Assembly: GCA_964036315.1 (NCBI GenBank)
Contig: OZ038517.1
Location: 23,329,162 to 23,393,161, forward strand
Source of the DNA: Acanthosepion esculentum
Taxonomy: Eukaryota; Mollusca; Cephalopoda; Sepiida; Sepiidae
Direction of reading: 5' to 3'
Length of the DNA stretch: 64,000 nucleotides
In this document: piece after piece, positions 22,101 through 29,159 of the stretch
How positions within the stretch are numbered: the stretch's first letter is position 1
How the letters are laid out: every line of letters begins with the position of its first letter
Notes under the pieces: generated by a model
The model's input: only the letters and a program-made list of their open reading frames with translations
Told to the model about the DNA's origin: nothing
The model's database searches: none
Position numbers and translations under genes: made by a program

Positions 22101-22411
22101 TCAAAAAATTATAAAAACAAGTTAAAACACATTTGCAATATGAAACGAGATAATAAATTTTTTAAAGAAACCTGAAATTTTAAATCTACGAATAGAAAGA
22201 AGAGAACAGATACACGTTTTTTTTTGGGTGGGGAAGAGAGTGGAAACAAAATGGGTTGATATTTATAAAGGCTATTTTTTTTTTTACCTGGTTCTTCTTT
22301 ATCATCTTGCGTTTTTTTGCTGACACTACAAAGGAAAACAAGGAGCAAAACAACGGCCCCTACCGCCGCAGTAACTGCCACAACCGGCACAGACGACTCC
22401 TCCCCAGCCAT
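1576..22411 (-). CDS. TBL2: TBL2-like WD40 protein gene, seven 5' exons, 3' end outside window
   Basis: Transducin beta-like 2 is, in vertebrates, an ER-anchored WD40-repeat protein linked to the PERK/eIF2alpha stress response. Seven minus-strand exons (22288-22411, 13983-14183, 12867-12918, 8488-8550, 5800-5908, 3211-3310, 1576-1662) join in phase into 245 residues with no stop. Order seen: an N-terminal hydrophobic segment (about residues 9-30), a lysine-rich linker (about 43-70), then WD40 sequence beginning near residue 73 with landmarks such as DRSAMIWSVKDF, RANIEYDHATRVMFSP and AFIVVLANENILRIYR, which align collinearly with vertebrate TBL2 (DRTIRIWSTKDF, RANVELDHATLVRFSP). About half of the usual roughly 440-residue protein is present; the remaining blades lie beyond base 1. 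The start at 22411 is preferred over an in-frame ATG three codons upstream because MAGEE is followed directly by the membrane segment; the upstream ATG remains possible. The gene diverges from TYW1. Exon 6 is unusually diverged. Confidence 0.88.
1663..3210. other. TBL2 intron 6 with a SINE
   Basis: Intron of 1.5 kb. The only recognisable content is the SINE-like element at 1925-2450. The rest (1663-1920 and 2450-3200) is AT-rich DNA in which I recognise nothing. Confidence 0.5.
1925..2450 (+). mobile_element. SINE-like retroposon, family A, diverged
   Basis: The segment shares an ordered series of blocks with other copies in the window: GTTCATGAATTTG, GTGAGTTCAATCCC (a box-B-like motif), GTAGACAGTAGAACAAGAAC, TTAAATAAAGTGTTCAG, CACCTGAAGAA.. 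and AAAGATGAGGACA. The tail block CTCATCCCAGAAATC near 2430-2450 matches the terminus of other copies. Box A is weak. It lies in TBL2 intron 6. Confidence 0.6.
3211..3310 (-). CDS. TBL2: TBL2 exon 6, diverged WD repeat
   Basis: 100 bases after a TTTTCAG acceptor, phase 0 in and phase 1 out, with the unusual donor GTTTGC. It reads LHSADVIHIGVASNGRFIM then ICYSNTIIHITTIKG, against vertebrate HKAPVIDIGIANTGKFIM and TASSDTTVLIWSLKG. The alignment is gap-free and clearly homologous, but the aspartate and tryptophan of the repeat core (SDTT..IW) are replaced by N and T. It covers residues about 184-216. Either this blade is genuinely relaxed in this lineage or the copy is decaying; the intact frame on both sides favours a live gene. 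Confidence 0.8.
3311..4750. other. TBL2 intron 5, distal part
   Basis: No exon seen. At about 4440-4612 there is a diverged minus-strand SINE family A tail (CTGTCTATATTTTCGAGATG, then a CATCTTT..CACAACG block and a CCTTCTTCAG block). Short ORFs here match nothing I recognise. Confidence 0.4.
4440..4612 (-). mobile_element. SINE family A tail fragment
   Basis: Reverse-strand similarity to the tail module of the family A copies at 30.1 and 39.2 kb: a TCT.GAGATGAGGTATT-like block, then ATTTACATT.., then CCCTCATCTTT, then CACAACGTTTC and CTTCTTCAG in the same order. No head is present. Confidence 0.5.
4752..5130. mobile_element. hAT-like MITE remnant
   Basis: The left end CAGGGGTTCCTAATCTTTTT and the right end ..AATTTGGGAACCTTGTG form imperfect terminal inverted repeats of the hAT type. 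Near-matching 8-mers flank them (GTTACATC and GCTACATC, one mismatch), as expected for the 8-bp hAT target duplication. There is no transposase. About 380 bp, in TBL2 intron 5. Confidence 0.5.
5131..5799. other. AT-rich intron, nothing recognised
   Basis: Part of TBL2 intron 5 next to exon 5. Only AT-rich sequence and short fortuitous ORFs are seen. Confidence 0.4.
5800..5908 (-). CDS. TBL2: TBL2 exon 5
   Basis: 109 bases between a GTCTTACAG acceptor and a GTAATT donor, phase 2 in and phase 0 out. It reads AFIVVLANENILRIYRIGKK then DDGSPGNITAAFDFPK, matching vertebrate AFIVWLANGDTLRVFKMTKR and EDGGYTFTATPEDFPK. The DFPK end is shared exactly. It covers residues about 147-183. Confidence 0.9.
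5909..8487. other. TBL2 intron 4
   Basis: 2.6 kb without an exon. It contains pieces of the variable-interior repeat family: an end module at about 7218-7262 (minus) and the other end at about 7640-7705 (minus). A roughly 85-bp block at 7135-7215 recurs diverged at about 8210-8280 (GCATAT.TGAATT.CCAGCATCA then TACTTTAGCTACT). The rest (5909-7130 and 7710-8200) is unrecognised. Confidence 0.4.
7218..7705 (-). repeat. Variable-interior repeat family, partial copy
   Basis: On the minus strand the sequence starts with a left-end module (7705 to 7640: GGTGGTAGCATCTGTTAGGG, then CCCAGCTATGGGCAAATAGT) and finishes with a right-end module near 7262-7218 (GGCATTAAATGAGCC, then GCTGATATACC). Both modules recur at the ends of the copies at 12.5 and 47.3 kb. 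The roughly 380 bp between them match no other copy. Confidence 0.45.
8488..8550 (-). CDS. TBL2: TBL2 exon 4
   Basis: 63 bases after a CTTAACAG acceptor and before GTAAGG. It is phase 2 in and phase 2 out and reads FIRANIEYDHATRVMFSPDT. Vertebrate TBL2 has RANVELDHATLVRFSPD at the same place. It covers residues about 126-147. Confidence 0.9.
8605..9240 (-). mobile_element. SINE family A composite, minus-oriented arm of a large fold-back
   Basis: Read on the minus strand, the head region (GTTGATTCATGAATTGTGAG) is followed by the usual body blocks (CTAGACGTGGGCAGTGGAAT and a TTAATTAAAGGGTTCAG-like block), a repeated body unit, then the tail (AAACGTTGTGATAA.. and GATGCAGACAGTAGTCTGCA). The body occurs twice (about 8760-8930 and 8930-9065). 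Its leading part, 9071-9240, is inverted and repeated at 9260-9430, making a palindrome with the next copy. Confidence 0.55.
9260..9715 (+). mobile_element. SINE family A composite, plus-oriented arm of the fold-back
   Basis: Mirror partner of the copy at 8605-9240. Blocks in order: CTGATGAGTGTTGCTGCT, GAAGACTTGCTTTTCTGTC, GTTGGTTCATGAATTTGG, GTGAGTTCAGTCC (box-B-like), CTAGACATGGACAGTGGAAC, TTAAATAAAGGGTTCAGTTT, CCTGATGAAGGCC, AAAATGTTGGAACA and AGATGAGGACAATAG. No coding capacity. Confidence 0.6.
9920..10163 (+). pseudogene. Tc1-like transposase C-terminus, broken
   Basis: The plus strand reads SSDLNPIENLWALMDK at about 9925, the classical third-acidic-residue motif of Tc1/mariner DDE transposases, then passes through a stop and ends with a KQKVTQQNTK-type tail. 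In a neighbouring frame the end reads AKGYPTKY, the usual Tc1 C-terminus, so there is at least one frameshift. No N-terminal part is visible upstream. The element continues after the nested LTR to a Tc1-like end near 10523. Confidence 0.75.
10164..10392. mobile_element. Solo LTR with 5-bp target duplication
   Basis: The 229-bp segment begins TGTTATGG and ends CTACAACA (terminal TGTT..AACA). It is flanked on both sides by ATAAT (10159-10163 and 10393-10397), the 5-bp duplication expected of LTR integration. It is richer in CpG than its surroundings. No internal region or second LTR is present, so it is a solo LTR, inserted in the 3' part of the Tc1 relic. Superfamily not determined. Confidence 0.8.
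10393..10523 (+). mobile_element. 3' end of the Tc1-like relic after the nested LTR
   Basis: The sequence finishes GGGTGTGTTCATTTTTTTTG, then TTGCTTTATACTG followed by TA. This resembles a Tc1 terminal repeat running to a TA target site at 10524-10525. The matching left end was not found upstream of 9920. Confidence 0.5.
12482..12684 (-). repeat. Variable-interior repeat family, short copy
   Basis: On the minus strand it starts AATTGCTGGTGTTCCCAGGT, continues GGGGTGGTAGCACCTGTTGG and CCAGCTATAGG, and ends TGGCATTAAATAACCCATAG then TGGTTGATATGCC. Both ends match the 47.24-47.51 kb copy. The interior here is about 80 bp with no tandem array, so it may be close to the empty form of the family. 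Confidence 0.7.
12867..12918 (-). CDS. TBL2: TBL2 exon 3
   Basis: 52 bases between a GTTATTTCAG acceptor and a GTGAGT donor, phase 1 in and phase 2 out. It reads (D)RSAMIWSVKDFTRKEH, matching vertebrate DRTIRIWSTKDFLQREH, the WD signature strand of the first blade. It covers residues about 109-125. Confidence 0.92.
12919..13982. other. TBL2 intron 2, nothing recognised
   Basis: About 1.06 kb of AT-rich intron. A short block near 13535-13565 (TTGCCTTACTTGGGGTGAAA, then TGATTA) recurs at about 44195-44220, so part of it is a dispersed repeat of unknown type. Confidence 0.4.
13983..14183 (-). CDS. TBL2: TBL2 exon 2
   Basis: 201 bases between a TTTTTCAG acceptor and a GTAAGT donor, phase 1 in and phase 1 out. 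The first 30 or so residues are a lysine/serine-rich linker (KKKSKESADKTNASKKPKLS). After it, FTHPWVASALKAHG and LDMDFSQNGKYLITVAE align with vertebrate FTHRLLAAALKSHS and CMDFSSNGKYLATCAD, the start of the WD40 domain. The entry phase matches exon 1 directly. It covers residues about 42-108. Confidence 0.92.
15075..15365 (+). mobile_element. SINE-like retroposon, family B
   Basis: The tRNA-like head has GTTGGAGTAATGGATAGTGG (box-A region), then GAGAGCTGAGTTGGAAATCC (box-B region). The body has CTCTTGGGAAAGGTATGAAT, CCCAGCTATGGGTAACTAGC, AGGACAGACC and ATAGCCCTGG. The same blocks in the same order occur at 17.25, 53.34 and, inverted, 62.1-62.4 kb. The box motifs are too degenerate and the folding too poor for a tRNA gene. 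Confidence 0.7.
15640..15900 (+). repeat. Unclassified dispersed repeat (relative at 43.13-43.38 kb)
   Basis: Shares with 43130-43375, in the same order: AAATTTATGAATAAA, TTTCATATTTCTTTATAAA, TATAAAATTATTCTTGTAAA, a TTAATAT.TTTGCTGT.AATTCT block and CAATTCTAATCATTGCC. No ORF, terminal repeats or tRNA head found. Confidence 0.55.
16048..16250. repeat. TA-rich microsatellite cluster
   Basis: Runs of (TA) interrupted at irregular intervals by TAATATAT, about 200 bp. It ends directly against the perfect hairpin at 16252-16309. Hydrophobic minus-strand ORFs here (I/Y repeats) are a by-product of the repeat. Confidence 0.95.
16252..16309. repeat. Perfect 58-bp palindrome (29-bp arms, no loop)
   Basis: The left arm begins AGCCAGTTTCAAGAAGGG and runs into TTTTATATATA; the right arm is its exact reverse complement, ending CCCTTCTTGAAACTGGCT. 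It would form a cruciform or, if transcribed, a perfect hairpin. Its position at the end of a TA microsatellite suggests fold-back duplication of a sequence next to the TA run. Confidence 0.95.
16310..16420 (+). repeat. Dispersed repeat fragment (relative at 45.69-45.79 kb)
   Basis: Matches CATTATCATAAAATAAGAG, TGATAACTAT and CAGCCAGAAAG at 45700-45780 with a few differences. Identity unknown. Confidence 0.5.
16576..16800. repeat. 35-bp AT-only minisatellite, about 6 copies
   Basis: The motif GATATAATAAATAACATAAT followed by AAAATAATAAATAAT repeats every 35 bases at 16613, 16648, 16683, 16718 and 16753, with partial units on both sides. It is made only of A and T apart from single G and C positions per unit. 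The minus-strand hydrophobic ORFs over it are artefacts. Confidence 0.9.
16801..17249. other. Intron, nothing recognised
   Basis: AT-rich sequence within TBL2 intron 1. A weak coding-like stretch near 16860-17000 matched no family I know. Confidence 0.3.
17250..17800 (+). mobile_element. SINE-like retroposon, family B, long form
   Basis: The head TGGAGTAATGGCTAGTGGC, TCAGATTGAGGAATCGGAGA is followed by the family body (CATTCACTTATGTGC, GGACAACTCTGAATTC, TTGGTCTGGTGAGGAGGGT, GGAACCCCAGCAGCAC) and a 3' extension (GTTAAATAGCATCACC, CAATTGGCCAAGC). The extension is shared with 53.34-53.86 kb, so it belongs to the element. No ORF. Confidence 0.7.
17801..18779. other. Intron, nothing recognised
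   Basis: AT-rich DNA in TBL2 intron 1. The longest ORF (18250-18579, 109 codons) has no similarity I recognise, unremarkable composition for AT-rich DNA, and no splice signals around it. Confidence 0.35.
18780..18955. repeat. Fold-back (MITE-like) element
   Basis: The left arm (GTATCGTTTTTTTAGC, CGTATCTTGAGAACACATAT, ACAAGATTGGAGTTTT) is inverted and repeated at the right (AAACTCTAATCTTGTGTGTG, CATGTGTGTGTTCCAGAGAT, AAACGATA). The arms are about 50 bp and imperfect, with about 70 bp between. No coding capacity; the class is not determinable by eye. Confidence 0.65.
18956..20010. other. Intron, nothing firm
   Basis: At 19310-19690 base composition is less AT-rich. It includes GTTCATGAACTTGGC, which recalls the GTTCATGAATTTGG block of SINE family A, and an inverted pair around GATTGGTTAAAATTCAACCAATC. 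I cannot assign it. Confidence 0.3.
20011..20350 (+). pseudogene. Mariner-like transposase relic, internally deleted and frameshifted
   Basis: Two overlapping plus frames complement each other. The first (to about 20110) carries a helix-turn-helix-like N-terminal piece (KRHAVVVSALNSHQ). The second (from about 20114) continues with GVNLRTVQKIQKQLQ, then SDPDVMPPFIFPHGL and LNTGDYIKFLEHIVLP, and ends at WQQDSAPCH, which is the motif of the second catalytic aspartate of DDE transposases. A frameshift lies near 20110. The segment that should hold the first aspartate is missing, because the DNA-binding part runs straight into the middle of the catalytic domain. Nothing follows the QQDSAPCH motif. 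It cannot encode an active enzyme. It lies in TBL2 intron 1. Confidence 0.75.
20351..22108. other. TBL2 intron 1, 5' part
   Basis: Very AT-rich with many A and T homopolymers. Its only notable content is the cryptic exon-like segment at 21081-21109, listed separately. Confidence 0.4.
21081..21109 (-). other. Candidate 29-nt cryptic or poison exon of TBL2
   Basis: A 29-base segment is flanked by a pyrimidine-rich ..TTTTTTTCTAAAG acceptor and a perfect GTAAGT donor on the gene's strand. It would read ESERPHPHVM after exon 1, but 29 is not a multiple of three. Exons 1 and 2 already join in phase without it, and inclusion would shift exon 2 into a frame that stops after about 21 codons. It is either a fortuitous splice-site pair or a frame-breaking alternative exon. 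Confidence 0.3.
22288..22411 (-). CDS. TBL2: TBL2 exon 1, start codon and membrane segment
   Basis: 124 bases from ATG to a CCAG|GTAAAA donor, phase 1 out. It reads MAGEESSVPVVAVTAAVGAV, then a leucine/valine-rich run ending near residue 30, then a charged SKKTQDDKEEP segment. One hydrophobic helix close to the N-terminus followed by basic and acidic residues fits the ER-anchor organisation of vertebrate TBL2, although the residues themselves are not conserved. An in-frame ATG lies 9 bases upstream. Confidence 0.8.
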
Positions 22412-23672
22412 GTTTATCATATTGACACGTTAGAGCAGTTTCGTATAAAATTAGAAATCTACGGAACCGAAACGAAAAAAAAAGTTTTTCAAATATGCTG
22501 GGTCAATTTAGCGATGCAATAAATAAAGGCGCTGAAAGACTGTATTATTTATTTATTTTGTACCTCCAAAGTCCAACGGAATATTTGAGGTCTAATAATA
22601 TTAATAAGATATATTCAAGTTTAAGAGAACATTTAAAAAATTATTGATCGTACGTAGTTTAACTAGTGTAATAAAAATAACTTAGAAAAAAATAATTGTT
22701 GTTGATTTCTGAATCGATTTTTAAACTTTTAAAAAGTAAAGATTGGGTTAAATTAAAATGACATTTTTTCTACAAAACAATTTTTCTTGCATAGTTTATC
22801 CTGATCTTTAAAAAATTACGTCATGTTTTTTCTTCGGGCCTCAATTAATTTTCCAGAAAATGAAAGTTTTAAAGTTGAAGGTAGTGAAGCAGCTCTAATG
22901 TGGGGGTTCAACTTAAATACAGTAAAATAAAATATGAATCCTGATTTTCGGTCTGATTTCACGTCACTGAACGTTCAGTTTACTACATAAATATACAAAT
23001 AAACTGGATTTTGAGCTCGTGCCCGCCTTTATGCAAAAATAATTTTAAAATACGGAGGCCTAGAAAGGTAAAAAAGTTTATTTTATTGAGTTCTGTTAAC
23101 CTATGATGAGGGTTTGGATTTAGAGAGTTAGGGGTCAGACTTGGGGACTTAGAAGTTAAGGTTTTTGTAACACCACAAACTGATTTTATAGTCGCAGAAA
23201 AAAAATGCAACTATTTTTTAAAAATCTTTTTAGGCTTCCGTACTTTAAAATTATTGTCATTATTGACTAAACAGATCCGATATTTTTCAAACAAACCGGG
23301 AATGGGCCTATTACTTACAGTGTAAATTGAATCAGCGAATAAAAGCTTTAAAAACAGCTAAGAAATTAAAGTTCATATTCTATCCAAGCGCATAAAACTG
23401 CAAGAAAGTATATTTTTCTACAAAAATAGATACATAGCATTTTTAACCGAATTTTTAACTCGACTTGTCTGTTAGTGGTAAAAGTAAAACTGAAATAAAC
23501 CAGAAATCAAGCTTCAAACTGAGATTGAAAAATACTTTGATGGAATTCTTTTCACTGTAGCACTCTGAGAAGTTATTTAGTTAGCTTTTTTGCGGTTGCT
23601 TAACTTACAGGAAGACCTCAGATTGCTAACAGGCTACTTTGTGATAAAAAAAATAAGGTCTCGATGTTGATA
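22412..23672. promoter_or_regulatory. Upstream region of TBL2, promoter presumed, not resolved
   Basis: The first 120 bp above the start codon carry several CpG (ACACGTTAG, TTTCGTATAA, GGAACCGAAACG), more than the surrounding AT-rich DNA. A 5' UTR and promoter are expected here. I see no TATA box that I would commit to. From 22550 to 23670 I recognise nothing. Confidence 0.3.
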
Positions 23673-24204
23673 TGTCGCAGTTAGCTCCTCCTCATTTCCT
23701 TAACCCGTCAACAGGGGTCTCTCTCTCCTGGTAGTATAAATACCGGCTGACCTTTCGCTTCTCTCTCTCTTTTCTCTGCTTACGCGCACGTGCGAGCAAC
23801 TATCTCGACTTCGGCCGCGGGCCGCAACCTCGCACGTGAGGCGAGGTATATAAAACTTTCTCTTAAAATTTCCAATATGTGAACTCTTATACACAACCAG
23901 CGCTTCCCATATTCTGGGAACACGCTAAAACAAAATTCACCCCGTACAGACATTCAACTCAACACACACAGACACACAACTTTCCATACAGACACTATAA
24001 CATTTTATTCATGTCTTAAATGTATTTGTAATTCGTTAATCTATTTGTTATTAATATATATATTTGTTCGCATACATGTATATCGGTCTTATTTGTTTCT
24101 TTGGACTTCATTAAAGTCCAACATTCTTACCAGCCAGAGGAAGCCATAACCTAGAGATAACTCATCTTCTCTTCTCACATTCACACACCGCATTGTCCAC
24201 TACA
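23673..24204 (+). mobile_element. Solo LTR 1 with 4-bp target duplication (GATA)
   Basis: The 532-bp element begins TGTCGCAGTTAGCTCC and ends GTCCACTACA, flanked by GATA on both sides (23669-23672 and 24205-24208). Inside are a TATA box (TATAAATA near 23736), a CT-rich initiator-like region, and an ATTAAA polyadenylation-like signal near 24110, which is the U3-R-U5 layout of an LTR. A related LTR lies at 24753-25227 in the opposite orientation. The 4-bp duplication suggests a Ty3/Gypsy-type element. There is no internal coding region. Confidence 0.82.
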
Positions 24205-24752
24205 GATAGGTACCACCACCTCTCCCTAAAAAGAAAAAGAAAACCGGAAAAAACGCATTTTAACTATTTAAAAAAAAATGAAATGTCTTCTTTGAAGTTA
24301 AATGTTTGTTTTATTTGAAAGATAATAGCTGAAAGAAAGCTAATCTATAAAAATTTTATTTTTATTAAAAATGTTAGAATTGTAAAAATGTATAATCATC
24401 TAGGTAATTTTTTAACGCACGTTTTTTTAAAGGAGTTTATTTTTCTGAAGGCCAGACGGTTTGTATAAAAAATTGTTACATTTTTTATAGCCTCTTTGGT
24501 TCAAGTGGTTGATACCACCAAAATTATTTGATTGCTGCGGATTCATTTTTTGAATTCACCGAGAAAGAAGGTTCATATATATTGGCCAATGAGAGACAAA
24601 ATTTTCAAGCCCTTGTGAAATTATGGATGGTACTGTGGGATGTTAATGGTTGGTAAGAAATTATCAGAAGGTTTTTGTCGAAGGTTGCATTTTTATCATT
24701 AACACTCCACATTCAATTTGCAAAGAAAATACAGAAAAGAACAACAAGAGAT
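24205..24752. other. Spacer between the two solo LTRs
   Basis: About 550 bp of AT-rich DNA without ORF or primer-binding site. It is not the interior of a provirus, because the LTRs on either side point in opposite directions and each has its own target duplication. Confidence 0.5.
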
Positions 24753-25227
24753 TGTAGCGGACCGTGGGGGTGAAGATGTGAAGAGATATCAGAAGGTTAA
24801 ACTTTCCTGCTGGCCGGTCCAGCTACATGATAATGTCGGACTTTAATTAAGTCTAAAGAAGACAAAGAAAACAAACAAGACCGATAAACATGGGTAAACA
24901 AATATATATTAATAACAAAACAAGTTAAACAAGGACATGGACTGTTACATAGAGTTTGTATGGAGAAATTATGTGTGTGTTGTAAGTGTTCGTACGTACG
25001 TGTATTGTTCTTAGCGCGTTCCCAGAATTTGGGAAACGCTGTATCTGTGAGAGGTCACATATTGGTGTAAGTGGAAAAAGAAAGATTTTACCTCGCCTCC
25101 GCGCGAGGTAGTGGCCCAAGGCCTGAGTCGGAAAAGAGAGAGAGCGAAGGGTCAGCCAGTATTTATAGCCAGGGGAGAGAGACCCCTGTTGAAGGATTAA
25201 AGAACTGAGGAGGAGCTAACTGCGACA
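24753..25227 (-). mobile_element. Solo LTR 2 with 4-bp target duplication (ATCT), same family as LTR 1
   Basis: On the minus strand it begins TGTCGCAGTTAGCTCC and ends GTCCGCTACA, flanked by ATCT (AGAT on plus at 24749-24752 and 25228-25231). Blocks shared with LTR 1: CAACAGGGGTCTCTCTC, TATAAATAC.GGCTGACC, CTGGGAACGCGCTAA and ATTAAAGTCCGACATT. It is shorter than LTR 1 (475 against 532 bp) and differs by many substitutions and small indels. Confidence 0.82.
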
Positions 25228-25231
25228 AGAT

Positions 25232-27855
25232 GATTGAAAGATCAACAAGTAAAACGTATATTGAAACAAAGCATATACAATGACAATAAAGATTAAGTCG
25301 TAAAAAGTGATTTCCCTTGTACTGTGTGGGAAATACAAGTGTATGTTGTAAGGAGTTTCTTTGTTGATATTTGTTTAGTGTTTAAGAATGTTTGATGTTT
25401 GAATTTGAAAGTTCTTTGTTTGTGCAGAAGAATGTTAAAGTTCTGAATAGTTCGCTTGGCATTGATAACAGACCTTATATCTGATGGTAAATCGTTATCC
25501 TGCTGTAATCGGCACACAAACGGAAATTTTTGTGCAACCAAAGGGAATGGAGTTGTTACATTAAGCATTTGGTCACAAGAGAAAGGAATAACAAGGATTA
25601 AATTTTGAACAACGTTTATTGTTGGTAGAGACTACAGAGACATTGAAGGATGAATGTAAGGATAGTGCCATGTGTTTACCTAATTCTTGTTTGGGTTTGG
25701 TGTGAGGTCGCTGGATACAGTTGGTTGATTGAGGTCATGGTGAAGGGTAGTATATTGTACAGATATGTCAAAGCTAGGTGAAATGTCAGTTTCGGTGAGC
25801 AATCATCAGGATTGCAATCTGGTGTAAGCATAGCGATGGGACATGACCTATTTCATGTGCTGGCCTGGACAAGGTTACAGGGTATGGTTGCTGTATGTTT
25901 GGTTGATCAAGGTGATGGTGGTAGGTTGTTTTGTTGGTTGGTAGACCTGTCGTGTTGAACCAGGGTGATGTCAGATTGGCGTCACGTTGTTGTGTCAAGT
26001 GGGTTGCATGCTTGTAGAGTCAAAGTTTGCACGATGGCTAGCGGCCAGCCAGGCCGCAACTGTTTATGTTGTTCTCAGAGACAGTGTTCACAATTGGTCA
26101 CTGCCAGAACTTACTTCACAGGCTGGATGTGATGTGTGGAGCCTAATGCTCAGAAAATGACTTTTGTTATTTGGTTTTCTGCCTTCATGGTGCTCACATC
26201 TGGCCAGCGAGCAGAATGAATCAGAAAGATACCTAATTTCAACGGGGTATAACAGAGTTACTATTAACAAAAAAATGGTCAAAATTGGTAAAGAGTTATT
26301 GAATCAATAATTTTAATTGATTATGTTCACTCTTATGAGTTCTTTGTTAATTATCCAATGGTATTCAAGAGATTCCTTTATCTTTATATTGTCCATAAAA
26401 TGATTATAATCTTATGTAAGAAATAGTTTAAGAATACAATTTTTTAATCTATATGCTTTTATGAAACTTAGAATGGCCAAAGGCAAGAAATCAGAATTAT
26501 TTTTTGTACATCCATACAAAAATAATCTCACAGTTGCTAATAGGAAAAAATAAAATCCTTTTAAAAAGGTTCACACTTGAAAATGGCATTAAATTTTACA
26601 AACATTTTTTGACTCTTCAAATATGTTTTTATTTAATAAAAGAAACTCTTGTAACAAACACCAATGGGATAAATTTTAAAATCACACTGAAAAATTACAA
26701 GTAATTTTTAAAAATAAAATATTAAGTGTAGATTTTGTTTTTCTGTTCATTCTTAAAGAAAACAATGTTTTTTATTAAATTATGCAAGCATCAATTCTCA
26801 AAAAAATTATTTTTTGAGTTTTATTGAATTATTTTTGGTAAGATTTGGGACATATTTTCAGTATGTTCACATTTAATATTGTGTAATTTTTTTATACATC
26901 TTCAGGGATTTTTCTTTATATAACTGTAAAAAAACTTAATGAACACCCCCACCAAATTAAAAAGAACACATGAGATATCAAAAAAGGTGCCTGGGTAAAA
27001 CAAACACCCTGCCAAATATTTCAGCAAAGTTGTCAATACTCTGAAGGAAAAGTAGAAGCAATATGTCAGTTGAAATAACATTTATAGATTATTTTCAGAA
27101 ATATAAAATAACAGCAAAATGTTCAATTTTCCTTGGAGTGAAGTTTGTTTTATCAAGTTATTTTCTTAATGAAGTGTAAGATGTGTGGACAGACTTACTT
27201 TATAATAGTCAGCCTAAAGTGTTTGTGAGTATGTAGACCAGGCTATAGTTGGTAGCTACTGGCTGTCATCTTCTATTGTGTGCTTGTGTGTGGATCAAGT
27301 TGGCATCTGATGTTGTTTTGAGCCCTGAGAAGCAGTATGCTTCTATTTTTATATCTGTAAGGGGGATCTAAAATCTAATTTCACATAGATGTGCAAACTT
27401 TTGTGGATTGGTTAGAAAATAATTTCACAGTGGTGCACAAAAATGTTTTTTTGCAGGAGTTATTATTGTCATTTTCTAAATAGTCCAGAAATAACATGTG
27501 GTAGGTCTACAAGTATGTCTGCCAAGTATTTTGGCGGCTTTTTCCCTAGTAATTATTGTTTATCAAGCAAACCTTCTGATGGTATTTTATTGGTTGAAGA
27601 ATATATATAGAATTTGATTCTTATAAAGTTTTCTAATAAAATAACCTATTCAGTGTATAATTCATTCATTAGAAAATAAGTACTGAAAAGTTTGTTTTAA
27701 TCAGATAATTCTCAGATGATTGGCAAATATTTTAAAACAGGGAGTAGCAAGTTTTGCTTTCATCTGTTTACATATAAAATTCAATAACTTTTGATAGTCT
27801 GTCCATCTGTATGTATGTATGTCACACTCTCTAAAATAGCCTAAGAAAAACTTTA
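25232..27855. other. Intergenic, nothing firmly recognised
   Basis: 25.3-26.3 kb is more GC-rich than its flanks. On the minus strand it holds an AATAAA followed by a T-rich tract (near 25610), which could be the end of an old retroelement, but ORFs are short and match nothing I know. 26.3-27.85 kb is AT-rich and featureless; a CTGTATGTATGTATGTCACA motif lies near 27808. Confidence 0.3.
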
Positions 27856-27857
27856 TA

Positions 27858-27959
27858 CCCTCTTACCCTTTTGCGCTTCTCCCCAAAATTTGGTTTTGAT
27901 TGGTCAATATTAACCAATCAAAACCAAATTTTGGGGAGAAATGCAAATAAGTAAGAGGG
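27858..27959. repeat. Large hairpin, 47-bp arms, 8-nt loop
   Basis: The left arm CCCTCTTACCCTTTTGC..CTTCTCCCCAAAATTTGG..GATTGGT pairs with ACCAATC..CCAAATTTTGGGGAGAA..GTAAGAGGG at the right with about five mismatches. The loop reads CAATATTA. Both arms carry a CCAAT-type motif next to the loop. It is probably the terminal hairpin of a non-coding transposon, but no target duplication was identified. Confidence 0.85.
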
Positions 27960-29150
27960 CACAAAGTACACTTGCTATTACTAGGGTGTGTAACTTAATA
28001 CAATAAAATATAAATTTTCACTAATTTTTTTTGAAGAATTTTTTATTAACATATAAAATACTCCCACTATTTTAAAAACAATTTAATAATTAAAATAATA
28101 AACACTTATTTAATAATTTAATTTCATTAATTTTGTTTATATTTAAAAACCTTTCTTGCCTTTTTCTTTGTTGTGGGTTGATTCAAATCCATAACACAAC
28201 TTTATTGTTATAAATCTTTGAAAATTAAACTGTTATTTTATTAAATTAAATTAAGCATACATTTATTACTATAATTTAAATAAATTTTTCATTTGACTAA
28301 GAGTATAAGGTAAATATGGTCCAAAAAGAAAAAAAAGAAATTTATCTGATAGTAAGAATAGTGAATAATTTTTTTTAGAAACGCGACTATAAGTGGTAAG
28401 TTATAGTAATTTTTGGGGAAGCATAAGTGCTAGTATAGAATAGATTTGAGTTGGGTACATGTGCAAGTTTAATTAAAGTGTTAGTATTGTTATAGGAGTA
28501 GTATTTAAAATATTTAAAACCTTGGATTAAATTATGCAAGAAAGAGACCAGCTTACCGAGTTAGTCAAGGAAGTAGTTCGAATCTAAACTGGATGAAGTA
28601 AAAAGTCAACAGTATATAGGAGGGGATCATGAAAAGACATTTTTTTCATTGGTTGACATTGGCTGACATATGTCAATAAGAATGGTCGAAATCCTAGCAA
28701 TGTCAGAATGATTTTTTGCAATGTTGATGTGCATAGCAAGATGATTTCAAGAGTCAGGTCGGAGTTGCTGTCTGAACCAATATGATGCAAATCCCGAAAT
28801 CGGCGATGAGAACAGTGCATCACTGAAGACCACCCTTGATGCATCTAAAATGTATTATTCAATTATTTATTTCATGACTATAAAGTAAATAAACTTAAGT
28901 ATTACTGATTTTCTTCATGACTTTTTTCATAACAAGAAGGTAAAACTGGGACCTGTTTTTTCTTTTCTTTTATATTTCATGACATTTTTCTATAACATTT
29001 TTCACCTTAACTTTTTTTCCCCATAACTGTTTCAATCTATTCATATGTAGATAGTTATTGTTTTATAGAATTTAAAGGTTGCAAGTTTATGTATTTTTGG
29101 TGTGTGCATGTTCACATGTAAACAATTAAAGACGAAGCATACAAAAATTT
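27960..29150. other. Intergenic, nothing recognised
   Basis: Very AT-rich to 28550. A minus ORF at 28584-28844 (86 codons) shows no family I recognise. Confidence 0.35.
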
Positions 29151-29159
29151 GGGTTTATT

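Noticed and set aside
24205..24752. Interior of an LTR retrotransposon between the two LTRs
   Set aside because: The LTRs are in opposite orientation, each has its own target duplication, and the 548-bp spacer has no coding motif.
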